Part shown: positions 9,190-20,289 of the stretch, piece after piece
Layout: each line of letters opens with the position of its first letter
Numbering within the stretch: position 1 is the first letter of the stretch
NCBI GenBank assembly: GCA_015501605.1
Contig: JADNRZ010000011.1
Span: forward strand, 1,054,001-1,118,000
DNA from: Panaeolus papilionaceus
Lineage: Eukaryota; Basidiomycota; Agaricomycetes; Agaricales
Direction of reading: 5' to 3'
DNA length: 64,000 nt
The notes under the pieces: model-generated
Told to the model about the DNA's origin: nothing
The model's database searches: none
The model's input: the letters and a program-made list of their open reading frames with translations, nothing else
Position numbers and translations under genes: made by a program

Positions 9190-10526
9190 GTTGGTCTCCC
9201 CTCTGATTTACTAGAACGGCCTGGCCTCTCAACCTACATGAAGCGCTTGGTATATCTCAATAGACAAGATGCAACCAAGATCACTGCGCCCTGCATGTCT
9301 GCGTTGATGAACCTCCCACAACTACATCGCCTTGTCCTATGGTGCCAAGATGAATCACCAATCTTCGGCAGGGACGTCAGTGAGCCTTTTGGGCCTGGGC
9401 AATTTTTCAAACACTACATTTCGTCTGGAACTCTGACAACACTCTCCTTTTATGGAGTCCGGTTTCTACCAATATATGATGTTCTATCAGCCGTGAACTT
9501 GACCTACCTACAAATTTGGAGCTGTGGAGTTATAGTTGAGCCCAATTGCCTTCCTGCTTCAACGAATCTGAGGCATTTGGATATCAACTGTGTGCATGGT
9601 TTTTCATTGTCAAATTTTCAAGGAATCAGCACACATCTTGAGACCTTCTTGCTTCAGTTAGCCTTTCTCTGTTCATCACAATTCACTGGCTGTCATTCTT
9701 GTGCTGCATTCTCAGCGGGCCGCTCGAGGGAATAACCAATTTTCCGACACTACCACAGATGTTTCCAGATCTGAGGAAACTCAGAGTGCGCGATACCGTT
9801 TGTGACCATCCCACCGAGTCGACCAGGAACCTCAATTGAATCCTTGAAGCTACAGGGAATTTAGAATGCTTGGCAGTTGAAGGTGCATGGTTAATGATAA
9901 TGTGATCCAGAAATTCGGCGCAAACCATTTTTATAGCTGATTTTACCTGTTTCTGGCATCAACCCGAGGTGTTCCCCCTTCAAATCCAGCAATGTGTCCT
10001 CAATTCCAGATCATCGCTGAAAAAACTCCACTTCTACTTGACTGTGCATCATGCTTAGTTTGTTCATGAGGGCGTGTACAACGTCTTATCCGCTGTTGCT
10101 GGCCATAACATCATCAAAGAAGTAGAACTTGTTATTCTTTTCTCTGGGAACTATTTGCCGTCCCGATTCTGACAGCCCCTACTTTCGGACAACATGACAC
10201 CAACCTTGGAAACATCATTAACATGGTCCAAGCTTGACGAATTGCTTGATGATGACATTTCGTTCCCTTGCCTTGAAAAGGTATCTGTGCTTATCATTCT
10301 TGAGGATCGTTTCTGGCATGTATTACTGCAGGGTTACAGGTTATATTGTGAGGATCATGATGTCCTTGAGTTTCATCGAAGTTTGAGGAGTTCATTTCAT
10401 CATATTGGTACCAACCCCAAAATTAGATTCAGCGGGGATTTGGAAGTATTTCAAGCCTTGAGAGCGAGACCCACCCGTGGCCTTCCAGATTATGGGTGTG
10501 AATTTCCACATGTTTACCAATTTTAG
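9190..10526 (+). pseudogene. F-box gene copy C, 3' part (disrupted)
   Basis: The sequence resumes the F-box paralog beyond the retrotransposon. Blocks such as FKHYISSGTLTTLSF and DVLSAVNLTYLQI match FKQYISSGSLTSLSI and DILSAVNLTKLKL of copy A. The positions of introns 1 (about 9657-9718) and 2 (about 9889 on) are still recognisable. In-frame stops occur in exon 2 (after NLN, near 9838) and in exon 3. The C-terminus, with WSKLDELLDDDISFPCL and the family ending around 10520, is still readable. The protein cannot be made, because the gene is split by 8 kb of inserted DNA and has several stops. Confidence 0.8.
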
Positions 10527-11070
10527 TATATGTACAGTTTTAAATCTGTTTGATAATTGCTTATCTTGTTTCTTTGAGCCAGAATCATGACTCCTGTTTT
10601 ACGAATGGGTTGCGGGCTCAGAATCCTTATTTTTTATTTCCCCCAATTGTGTTACACATGAGGACCTCATTGTCCAGTCTACATGTGTATGATCAGACAC
10701 AATATCCCCTTAATGCATATCCAATTGGAACTTGGATGGAAAATTGGCAATTATGTGCATGGGCAAACTAACCAACGACCAAACGAATGAAATGGTAATT
10801 GAGCAGATGTTCTACAAATGATGAAATGAGATGAGATTAATTGTAAAATACAGAGAAAAAGGTAATGCTTGTGCACATATTATTCCACCCTGTGCTCTGC
10901 CTTGTCTGTGTCTGCGCCTGCGTGTGGAGCAGTGCAACGTCCTCCTCCTCCTCCTCCTCCTCCTCTCCATCTTCATCATAATCTTTGTTGTCTTTGTCTT
11001 CATCATCATCACGATGACCAACAACATCATGCTCCATCGAAAATGCCAACTGCCTTCCCCCTTGTTCATT
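10527..11070. other. Gene-free stretch with a CCT microsatellite
   Basis: No supported gene. A (CCT)n run lies at about 10941-10968. Open frames on both strands here are low-complexity and come from this run (poly-Glu, poly-Pro, poly-Leu). Confidence 0.5.
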
Positions 11071-11078
11071 AGACAAGG

Positions 11079-11528
11079 TTATACCCCTGCACCACCTCCT
11101 AATCCATTACCACCTAAAATGCCCATAGCCTGCTCCTGCCCCTGCACATACCCATTCGCATAGCTGCTTATAGCTGCAAGTGCAAGGTTGTACAGGTCGG
11201 AGGACTGGGAGAATACATTGGTGGTGGTGGTGGTGGTGGTGGGTGGTGGGTGGTGGTTGTTCAAGGTCATCGTGAATGGAAGGCAGGGACTGAAGAACAG
11301 GAGGCAGGGCTTGAAGGGACGCAGGTAACAGAGGCGGCATCGGTGGATTTGTGGACCTAGCCCAAGAAGAGGATGCAGATAATCCTGAAATGGGCGCTGG
11401 AGTAGTTGGGGAGATGGATACAGATGTGACTGATCGAGGGAGGACAGGTGGATGAGAATGTGCAGGTGGATGAGAGTGCAAAGAGGGGGTATGCAAATGC
11501 GCAGATCGTGACCTGGACGAACCACCAC
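11079..11528 (-). pseudogene. Remnant of Ser/Pro-rich unknown gene (block D, inverted)
   Basis: This is a Pro/Ser/Thr/His-rich open frame whose end carries NVFSQSSDLYNLALAAISSY followed by ANGYVQGQEQAMG. The same C-terminal block recurs at 13952-14070 and 17130-17270. An internal stretch, RSTNPPMPPLLPASLQALP, matches STNPNPPMRPLLPPSLQILP of the copy near 16990. It sits next to an SDR remnant and F-box copy D in the same order as in block A, but inverted. The conserved reading needs a frame change between the Pro-rich part and the C-terminal block, so it may be decayed or contain an intron. A (GGT)n run at about 11218-11252 lies inside. I do not recognise the family. Confidence 0.45.
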
Positions 11529-11569
11529 TACTACTGAATGTGACGGGTCTGTGATCCTTGGTTGGACAT

Positions 11570-11802
11570 AGGATGAGGTGGGGGATGTTGATTTACCTGA
11601 TTGAGTTGGGTTGGACTATGGTCCCATTGATGAGGGATAATTGGAGTGCTGTCCTGTCGCAAATTGTGTTGTCAAGGGAGAGCTATCAAAGAAGGTATGT
11701 GGAGCCCATTGCGGTTGTTTGCCTTCAAAAGAGGAGAGGCCCGAAAAGGAGCTGTGGGATACGACAGAGGTGGTTCCGAGCAAGTTGGGACTGGTGTGAT
11801 AA
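11570..11802 (+). pseudogene. SDR C-terminal remnant (block D)
   Basis: The frame reads SRESYQRRYVEPIAVV, matching SRETYRGKYVEPVATIV of the intact SDR at 22832-24126. After a frameshift it continues as KELWDTTEVVPSKLGLV, matching SELWESTEEVLRELGI. Only the last 60 or so codons are represented. It faces F-box copy D tail-to-tail, as the SDR does next to F-box copies A and B. Confidence 0.7.
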
Positions 11803-11889
11803 GGCGGTGGTCAATCCAATTGTGAGTCTGATTGCGAACATTTGCTTGCTGGTAGAATACACAGTCTAAAACATGCATGTATTGGGGAA

Positions 11890-12410
11890 CACATACAAAA
11901 CATCATTATGTATCCCCACCTGTCCTCTGAACTCAATTTCAGGATTCATCATAAGTCACCTAAATGAGCACTCAAAACCTCTTCTGAACTCGTTTGTGAT
12001 TGACTCCTGACGATTGGTACCATCATATTTTATCCCCAAAACAAGAATCTCGATGTGGACCTTTCGAAGACACGGGAACTGCACTATATCCTCATTCAAC
12101 AGTTCGTCGAGTTTGCTCCAAAGCTCAAGTGTGGGCATCATGACACTTTGTAATGTCGTCCCAAATCCTATATTCCACTGAAAAAATAAAATGATTTCAA
12201 TGTCTTCAATGATATTGCAACTTTGAACAGATGATAGAACATTGTAGATGCCGTCAGGGATAATATCCATGGTTTTGATGGTGTAGTAGAGGTGTAAGCA
12301 TTTGAGAGATGCACGGGTGTTGGAGACGCATTCTCGGATTCGGAGAGGAATTTGTGGGTATGTGCCAATGATGAGAGCTGAACATCAGCAATTTCCGATT
12401 TTGGGTTGTA
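11890..12410 (-). pseudogene. F-box gene copy D, exon 3 remnant (inverted)
   Basis: On the minus strand an intact-looking acceptor (TTCAG, exon from 12377) opens a third-exon equivalent. It carries PQIPLRIRECVSNTRASLK, MDIIPDGIYNVLSSVQS and ELWSKLDELLNEDIVQFPCL, closely matching copies A and B. A TAG after FRRGFECSFR (near 11956) ends the frame about 30 codons early, and the sequence beyond is still recognisable to about 11890. Exons 1 and 2 are missing. Upstream DNA changes at about 12411 into TGTAGCA-rich repeat, so the gene was probably cut by the repeat element described next. Confidence 0.8.
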
Positions 12411-13945
12411 GCATAGCCACTGATGGCTGTAGCATGCATCATGGCAACAGTAGCGACTGTAGCATCCATGATGGCAGTGGTAGCAACGACTAGCAAGTTA
12501 GTGCTCTGTAGCACTACATACATTACCTCCCCCTCTGTGTACTGCTACCTACCATGGTATGGTAATTACATAGCTATAGGGAGTGCCCTCTCTTAAAGTC
12601 ATGCCAGAAATTACTTATATTATTAAAAACCAATGTCAACTAGGTGCTAGACTACAAATAATTGTATATAACAGAATAATAGTGAATTTCGAGATCAATG
12701 AGTTGGACTTGTCATTTTTTTTCAAAGTCTCTTGTCCGCTTTGGTGAAACATATGAGATGGGAAAATGCTGATTAATCAAAACACAAACCAAAATGATTC
12801 CAAAATAAGCAATTTTGATCGCACTCTCTTCTTTCCTCAACTATCATCTTCGTCCACATCTACCACATTTCCCCATCCCACAGGTGCTCTAATGGTTCTA
12901 TATATATATATTTAAGAGACCTGGTAAGTGTTTATTATTATGGAACCAAGTGGCTGACTACTATATCATAGGATGTTATCGCTGCTTCAGCAGTGGATTT
13001 TACCTGCACTTTAACATATTTCGGTGAGATTCCTTTTATTTTTTTTCTTTCTTTTTCTATTTATGACATTCTTCTATTACTTCTATTATTATAGGTGCTG
13101 TATTATGTCTGTTTGAGCACAGGAGATGGGTTTTCATAGGTATGTGAATGTTATGGGTACGACTTCCGGACTTTCTCATGCTCCGCTTTCATGTCTTTTC
13201 TAGTTCTTCATCATCATGACCTTCCTCTACATGTCATATATAACCCTTGGTGAGTTCTATTTTATTTATTGTTATACTGTACCTCATTAATGTATTTATT
13301 TAGAGCATAAATTCTTGACCTTTATTATCGCTTATTGCCATTCTTGCTATTCTCTTGGCTATCTCTGTATTTAGGGAAAGTCAAGGGTACAGGTGACCTG
13401 GACGGGTTATGGGTTGGGTTGGGCACAGGTACAGGTATGGGTCAGCCTTGGTGTACCTGTGAGCTTCAAAACAGGCCCAAGAGTGCCCAAAACGGCCCAA
13501 AAATTGTCTGTTTTGGACATTCTTGGGCTCGTTTTGCACAGAAAACCCGCAGGTACACAGGTAGGTTACGCCACGTGTGCGGGTCCAGGTCAGTGATTTC
13601 ATACCCAAGGGTTACCTGTGATGTTCCCTATCTGTATTGTATGTGGTATTACTTGTGTATTAGTTAGTTTTTGAATGATATATTAATTTTGTTTTACAAT
13701 CTTATGAGTGATTTCTTGAGTTATATGTGCTATTTTGAAGGGTGATTTGTATATGTGGCAGTCTACCTATGTAGCAGTCTGTAGTGCTCTGTAGCACCTG
13801 TAGCAGTCTGTAGCATCATGTAGCAACAAGGGGGCGCTACAGAGCACTACTGACCCTAATGGGGAAACTCCATAAGGGGTACCCTTTGCTACAACACTAC
13901 AGTGCTACAGAGCACTACAGAGCACTCCGGAGCCGACCCAGACAT
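12411..13945. repeat. TGTAGCA-rich repeat element with 16-bp inverted ends
   Basis: AGTGCTCTGTAGCACT at 12500-12515 is repeated in perfect inverse orientation at 13901-13916. A second pair, AGTGCTCTGTAGC at 13783-13795 and GCTACAGAGCACT at 13836-13848, forms a smaller hairpin. TGTAGCA motifs cluster on both flanks (12411-12500 and 13741-13840). A GGTACAGGTATGGG-type segment (about 13382-13622) with inverted GACCTGGAC copies is nested inside. There is no transposase ORF. It is probably one or more non-autonomous elements that cut F-box copy D away from the rest of its block. No target duplication could be assigned. Confidence 0.5.
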
Positions 13946-13951
13946 TGCTGA

Positions 13952-14560
13952 TGTTGATTCGTACAACATCACGGTCACACTTGATGCAATAAGCAGTTAT
14001 GCAAATGGGTATGTGAGCGGGCAGCAGGAGGCTTTGGGTGGGGGGTGTCGGGGGCGTTAACACGTCTACTACACTCATTTTTGTATGCTGGTTTATCACC
14101 TAGATTTTTTTCCTGACCTTTTTCTTAGTTTCGTTTCTCAGTACTATGCTTTGTAGCGCACTTGTATATGTATTCACTATCGTTCTTTTTGTTTGCCACT
14201 GCACACGCATTACTACCCATTCCATTGCCACTTCCTGGGTATCATCTCATTTTCACCTATGCACGTAGAACTTCTGCTCAACTACCATTTTCATCCGTTC
14301 GTTCGTTCGTTCGCTGTCTAGTTTGATGCATACATGGATGTATGTATGCACATAATATGTGCAATTTCTAAATCCCGGTCGGAGAATTAAATCATTGAGC
14401 ACGAATTGACATCTATTGACGAGAGAACTCGACGCAGCACTGGGCTGACTGGCTGGGTAAGGGTACGAAGTAAAAAGAAGAAGAAAGGCTAATAGGTACT
14501 GGTCTGAAAGAAGAGAAGAGAGTTGGTGATATGCCTATACAGAAACAATGAACAATCGGG
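13952..14560 (+). repeat. Segmental duplicate of 17163-17800 (end of Ser/Pro-rich unknown plus downstream DNA)
   Basis: From about 13960 the sequence matches 17166 onward. It covers codons for the C-terminal block TLDAISSYANGYVSGQ, the GGGGTGT...GGCGTTAACACGTCTACTACACTC stretch, and several hundred bases of non-coding DNA ending near GGCTGACTGGCTGG. The two copies are 3.2 kb apart in the same orientation, on either side of F-box copy A. Only the last 50 or so codons of the unknown gene are present here, so this is a fragment. Confidence 0.7.
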
Positions 14561-14865
14561 CAGTTGTATTACTTGTAATTGATGAATTGCAATGATTATA
14601 GCGCAAGGTCCGATGGAGATCTATTCATTCGCCCTGCAAAGTGCCATCGACTGGGAACCCCATACTATCAATGTCAAAGAACTTCTGAATAATGTGAATT
14701 CCAGAAGCACTGTGTTTTTCGTACAATTGAGGTGCAATGCTTCGATGGGCAAATGTTGAAAGGACATGGGTAAAGTTTACATAAGCTAGACCGTTTCATG
14801 GATCAATAGCGTAGTCCTTCGTTTCTTTACTTCTCTCAATGTCATGTCCATATCAGCAGCAGGTC

Positions 14866-16370
14866 ATGTCATCCAAGGAGAACCACATCACTTTTCCTAT
14901 CGAAATTTTCCAGCTTATAATTGACGCTATCAATGAAGACACAAAATGCAGTGCTTCAGAGAGATTGCGAGATCTTCGCGCTTGTTCTCTTGTTTGTTGG
15001 TCTTTTGTGGCATTGTGCCAGCGGCACATTTTCGCAAAAGCACAAGTTGGACCTGGTTCCAATGGCGGACTGGAAAGAAATCGTCTTGCGGTTTCTTTAC
15101 AGAGTAATGCCAGTCTTGCTAACTTTGTCAAGCGCATGGTTTTTTCCTTGCCGGTTTTTTCCTCGCCAAGGGACCTGCAACCTGAGAATGCTCCCTTCCT
15201 CTCCCTGCTTCTACACCTTCCACGAGTTCAACACCTTCAGATCTCCTCTGCAGACCTGTCACCGGACTTTGGCAGAGTGATAGGTCAACCATACGGAGCT
15301 TCGCATTTTTTCAAGCAGTATATTTCTTCTGGCAGTTTAACGAGTCTTTCAATCCAAGGAGTCAAGTTTGTACCACTGCACGACATTCTCTCAGCAGTAA
15401 ACCTCACAAAACTAAAACTTCGTTTGTGCGGTCTTGCATCTGAATCAGGTCTTCCTCCTGTATCATCATCTTTACGCCTTGTTGACTTTCTGCATGTGGA
15501 TGGAGTTTCATTGTCATGCTTCCCCGCTGGCATGAACCTTGACACTCTCTGTCTTCTGTAAGCTGCATCTTCGTCATGACTGGTTGCTCTTTCTTAGTTT
15601 TTGGTAGCCGATCTTTTAAGGGTTTTGTGAGAAATTTGTCATTCTCAACTGTGTTCCCAACCCTGAAGAAATTGAGGATACATGCCTGTGTCAATACACG
15701 CACCGGCCCCAACGAAGATACAATCGTCAGTAATTATATCCTCAAAAGTGTAACTCAGTTAGAATGTTTGGTCATTGAAGGTGAGCTCCCTCAACCTTCC
15801 TCCTCCCAATGATAAGGGTTTCGTTCTTACTGACCATTTGATCCTTCAGCTGTCAACATCGGCACATCCCCACAAATTCCTCTCCGAATCCGAGAATGCA
15901 TCTCCAATACCCGCGCATCTCTCAAACGCTTACACCTCTACTACACCACCGGAACCATGGATATTATCACTGACGGCATCTACGACGTTCTATCCTCCGT
16001 TCCAACTCACAACATCATCAAAGAGATCGAGATCATTTTATTGTTCCGGTGGAGTATAAGACGATCCTCGACCACATTGGGGAGTATCATGATGCCTACG
16101 CTCGAGCTGTGGAGCAAACTCGACGAACTATTGGACGAGGATATACTGCGGTTCCCGTGTCTTCGAAAGGTCCACATCAAGATTCTCGTTTTGGAGTTAA
16201 AATACGATCATACACTGCATGGTATCAATCATGGGGAGTTGAACGAGTTCAGAAGAGATTTTGGGCGCTCATTTAGGCGACTTAGGACGAATCCTAAAAT
16301 TGTGTTCAGAGGACAGGTGTGGAAACATGATTATCATTCGGATGCGTTTCCGGATACGTGCATGTTTTAG
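14866..16370 (+). CDS. F-box protein, copy A
   Basis: Exons 14866-15557, 15608-15780 and 15850-16370 give 461 residues with all phases consistent. The N-terminus (about residues 5-55) is an F-box (ITFPIEIFQLIIDAI through SFVALCQRHIF), expected to bind Skp1 and bring a target to an SCF ubiquitin ligase. The remainder has regularly spaced leucines like the LRR-type substrate part of fungal F-box proteins (for example LTSLSIQGVKFVPLHDILSA). I chose the ATG at 14866 because it aligns with the starts of copies B and C. An in-frame ATG at 14839 would add nine residues. In intron 1 an early AG at 15597 would lead into a stop, and using the AG at 15607 keeps the frame and matches copy B. No lesions are visible. 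The substrate is unknown. Confidence 0.85.
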
Positions 16371-16449
16371 CCTGTGGTCTGTATATCCTACCAGCAAGCA
16401 AACATTCGCTATCGCTATTAGATTTATAATCGGATCGACCGCCGCCTCA

Positions 16450-16745
16450 TTACATCAGACCCAACTTGCTCAAAACCTCCTCCGTGGTATCCCACAGCTC
16501 CCTCGCCAGCCTCTCCTCTCTCTTCTCTTTCGATGGACCATGGCGTAGCAACAACTGTACCTGGCTCCACACACATTCCTCGAAAGCTCTACCTCCACAA
16601 ACACTTCCCTCCCCGCCGCAATCCACGTACATAACACTCATACGCTCATTCCTCCCCACGCCAAATGTGATGCGTCTAGCGTTGGTTGGAGGTTGGGAAC
16701 TCGTTTATGCGCAGGATGTTGGCGACGACGACCTCAACGTGGCCG
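16450..16745 (-). pseudogene. SDR C-terminal remnant (block A)
   Basis: On the minus strand ANILRINEF (near 16720) matches ANILHINEL of the intact SDR, just after its catalytic YxxxK. Then come an internal deletion and frameshifts, FRGMCVEPGTVVATP matching YRGKYVEPVATIVTP, and LARELWDTTEEVLSKLGL matching the end of the SDR. It lies tail-to-tail with F-box copy A at the same spacing as SDR to F-box in block B. It cannot make an enzyme, as it lacks the cofactor-binding half. Confidence 0.75.
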
Positions 16746-16759
16746 TTTGCGTATACCAG

Positions 16760-17270
16760 TGAATATGGATATGAAGCCATGTCGCCGACTCCCGTGGGGC
16801 GTTATGATTATTCAAGCCCTTCATCGGCTACATCCCAGCACTCCAGTTATCCATTATATACAACAGGACCATACGCCAACTCCATCCACCCTCATACTCA
16901 AGCACGCCTACCTTTACCCCCAATGTCGTCCTGCATTTAGAGGTTATCCACGTCACCCTCGGGTGAGAGATCAACCTCTACAAATCCAAATCCTCCGATG
17001 CGGCCTCTGTTGCCTCCTTCTCTTCAGATTTTGCCATAGCCGAACCACAGCTCTGCCCTCGCTGACGTTCAACTGTCAACCCCCGGCGACGTTGTCATCT
17101 GCAAACGAATAAACCTCAACCCACCACCACCACCACCCCCGATGTATTCTCCCAATCCTTCGATCCGGACAATATCACGGTCGCGCTTGATGCAATAAGC
17201 AGTTATGCGAATGGGTATGTGAGCGGGCAGCACCAGGCTTTGGGTGGGGGGTGTTGGAGGCGTTAACACG
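16760..17270 (+). pseudogene. Remnant of Ser/Pro-rich unknown gene (block A)
   Basis: Pro/Ser/Tyr-rich frames (for example VGRYDYSSPSSATSQHSS near 16795) lead into STNPNPPMRPLLPPSLQILP and then, in another frame, PDVFSQSFDPDNITVALDAI followed by SSYANGYVSGQHQALGGG. Stops and frame changes separate the parts. The C-terminal block is shared with 11079-11528 and 13952-14070. The gene may be a decayed copy or have introns I cannot place. The family is not recognised. Confidence 0.45.
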
Positions 17271-17800
17271 TCTACTACACTCATTTTCGTATGCTGGTTT
17301 ATTACCTAGATTTTTTCATGACCTTTGAACTTTTTCTTTTTTTCGTTTCTCAGTATGCATCGTACCACACTTGTATAGATATTTATATATCACTGGATAT
17401 CCACCATCGTCCTTTTTGTTTGCTTTCATCAGTATTACTTGCTGCACATGCATCATCATCGCCTACGACTTCCATTTCAACTCATCTCAATGTCATGTGT
17501 ATGTAGAACATCTCCTCAATTACCATTTCATTCGTTGGCTGTTTAATTCAATGCGACATGAGTGTATGCGTGTAATAATAACCTATATTCTGAGTTCCAA
17601 ATTATACATGAACTTGCAATTGGATTGAGATCTATTGACGAGAACCAGAACGAGACGCAGGCTGCAGCACTGACTGGGCTGGCTGGTTGATGGTACGCAA
17701 AAAGTGAAGAAAAAAGGTAGATAAACTCGAAAGGGAGGATATAAAAACGGAGGAATAAAAGCACTCCTAATAGTGATCATAATTGTCAACCAGCGTTTAT
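17163..17800 (+). repeat. Segmental duplicate of 13952-14560
   Basis: Second copy of the duplicated segment, including the end of the Ser/Pro-rich unknown and its downstream non-coding DNA (CGTATGCTGGTTTATTACC, TTTCGTTTCTCAGTA, ATCTATTGACGAGA). Divergence is mostly small indels and substitutions. The spacing suggests a tandem duplication of the whole F-box A block, with one copy of the F-box part lost or replaced by the repeat element at 12411-13945. Confidence 0.7.
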
Positions 17801-18393
17801 AGGTTGGATATGGAATGAAATAGGGAAGTAAGATGAGACGAAGAAGAGAGAAGATGAGGGTTGTACAGACAACAAGGATTACATATTAAACGCCAAAATC
17901 ACATCCAGAAAAACAGCCACAACCATGAAAGAAAGAAAGACAGAAAGAGGTACAACCATGGAAGAGAACTACAACACCAAAACCAACGCCGAAGAAAAAT
18001 ACAACAACAACGCCCCCTCCAGTCCTACCCTCCTAGATAGGCTCAATAAATATAAACAAAATAAAATATGCTATGCTATGTCAATGGTAGTACGGTATAA
18101 TGCACGATAGAATGGGATATCATAATGAGATGAACAGTTAACGTGAAATGAATGGTAATCATAGGATGGAGTCGTCATGCGTAACATAAATTAGGGGAAA
18201 TAAAAAATGGGAATGAGGATGAAAAAAAATGGGGCTGGGTTGGGGAGAGGGAGGGAGAACCGAGAACCGGAAAGAGGGAAGAGGGAAGAGGGAAGTAGGA
18301 GATTCAGAGCCTCAGGGCGAGGGGAGTGGGCATCGATGTCGTCGTCGTCGTTTTCTTTTCATACCCCCAGTGGTATCGTCACCCTCACCACCC
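17801..18393. other. Gene-free stretch downstream of the hydrolase
   Basis: AT- and GA-rich sequence with no supported gene. A GTCGTCGTC run is near 18339. It probably holds the 3' untranslated region of the hydrolase. Confidence 0.4.
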
Positions 18394-20289
18394 TCACACC
18401 CACCTCCCCCGCCCATCCACCAACTCCCCCACCATCCTCACCACATCCTCAGGATGACTAATCGTCAAATCATGGCCTCCTCCCTGGATCATCACCTTCC
18501 TCGTCTTCACTCCTCTCCCTCCCTTATCATCTTTTTCTCGCGAGGTCGTCTCAGATCGCGTAGTCGTCGACAGGACATGCTGATGCCTCTCCTCCCTCTC
18601 TCCTCGCCCTTTATTTCCATACATTTGCTTTTCCTCTCCGCCCTCTCCTCCCTCCCCTCTAATCATCCCCTCGATCCTCCCCGCATACTTTGGCGGTACC
18701 GTCCGATCCTTCGTCCCATGCACAATCAGCACCCTTTTACCGCTCCACCCATCAGCCATAAACGCCTTCGCCTGCCCGCGTATAGGGCCGTCGCGGAGTG
18801 ATGAGGACAGGGCGTGGTTGTAGCCTGGTAGGTGGGCTGATTGAAGACGGACGATCTGTGGGGGTTGGGTTAGTATTAATACCGCAGCTGCTGAGAGGAG
18901 GAAGGGGATTATGCTCACCTCGAGTATCGCAGAATCATCATCGACTCCTCCTTTTGAATTCGTCACTGTTTGATTCGTGAGGTGCTGTAGGTACGCCTGT
19001 TCATCATTTCAAGTCAGTTATCCGTCCCACACGAGAACTGACAATCGCAACGACTCACTCTGACAGGCCTACTCGACGCCAGCGTTCTCACAAGTGGAGA
19101 AGACATGAATTTAGCAGTTCGTGAGATATCATTGGACTGTCATTTTTTTTGGCATTAAACCCAGGTAGGAACGAGAGATAGAAGATGAACAACATACCTC
19201 CATTAACCCCGCACACGCAATCAACGCAACACCCTCATCTACAAGATGCGGAAACTGGGCCGTAAACGTAGCTGCAATCGCACCGCCCTATATATGACAA
19301 GTATCATTAGTTATCACGAACGAAAAACCCAATGAAAATCAAACAAGCAAGTCGAAGGAATATACGCACCATCGATACGCCAACAATATTCGCCCGACTC
19401 CAATTCAAATACTGCATCAGCAGCGCAAGCTGTGTTGTATAGAGGCTCGTGTTGTAGATCGTGTCGGGGGCGTCGGAGTAGCCGCGGCCGTAGAGGTCTG
19501 TAGTGTGAGATGGGTTTGGTTAGATGGGTTTTAACTTTGGGTTAGTGCGTGGTCGTCGGATTAGGATGGGAGATTGGAGGGAGGTAAGGTAGAAGGTGGG
19601 ATGGGATAAGAAGCACTGCACACATACCATAAAGCAACACGCGATATCCGTTGGATGCGAGTGCGGGAGCGACATCTTTCCAGACGATGGCGGGGATGGA
19701 AAGGCCGTGGATTAAGACGATCTGCGACGGTGTTAGGGTCGTGCAATACGTAGTTCAAGAATCAAGGGATGGGGGAATGAGGGTAAGATATGTAAAGATA
19801 ATGTGATATGGGAGTTAGGTAATAAGATAGAGAAGGTTACCCCGCACGCGCAGAACGTGAAATGAACGAGATGAATGAAATGAAAGCAGGGCGGGGGTAT
19901 CTATCTTCATAATCGTAAGGTTTGAAAATCCAAACATACCTTTTTGCCAGTTTCAGGACCTAATAACCAATATCGCACCTATAAGTCAAAATTAAACGTA
20001 GTCAGTCGACACATAACTTGATCAACCACCCATCCACCACCCACACACAAAACCGAAAAAAGTCACCTACCCGCCCACTAGGAAACTCCGCATACGCACC
20101 ACCACTATAAAAGTCCTCCGGGTATATGCTCCAGGAGCGGGCGTCGGGAGGCAGGCTCGCGAGTGAGGGGTGGAGAAAGAGCTGTTCAGGGGGCTTGGGG
20201 AACGCGGAGAGGAAGTATGTGGTAAAGAGGAGTGGGGGTAGAAGGAGGAGCGAGAGAGTAAGGCAGTGGTAGGGGGATGTTGAGACCAT
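18394..20289 (-). CDS. Alpha/beta-hydrolase, membrane-anchored
   Basis: Eight exons: 20071-20289, 19940-19978, 19628-19721, 19370-19497, 19198-19287, 19059-19136, 18919-18996 and 18394-18855. They give 395 residues with every phase consistent. Residues about 8-28 form a hydrophobic signal-anchor (LTLSLLLLPPLLFTTYFL). The hydrolase fold follows: VVLIHGLS oxyanion strand, nucleophile elbow GVSMGG (Ser about 159), acid strand VLIVHGTKD (Asp about 292) and GGGHDLT (His about 370). An unusual Gly/Glu/Arg-rich insertion (about 310-360) separates Asp and His. Substrate unknown; esterase, epoxide or C-C bond hydrolases share this core. I chose the ATG at 20289 because the anchor follows at once; the frame stays open to 20481. 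It is head-to-head with F-box copy B, and part of it is duplicated at 450-820. Confidence 0.85.

Noticed and set aside
10831..11163. Open frames with poly-Leu, poly-Glu or poly-Pro on both strands
   Set aside because: They are translations of a CCT microsatellite in three frames and have no conserved sequence.
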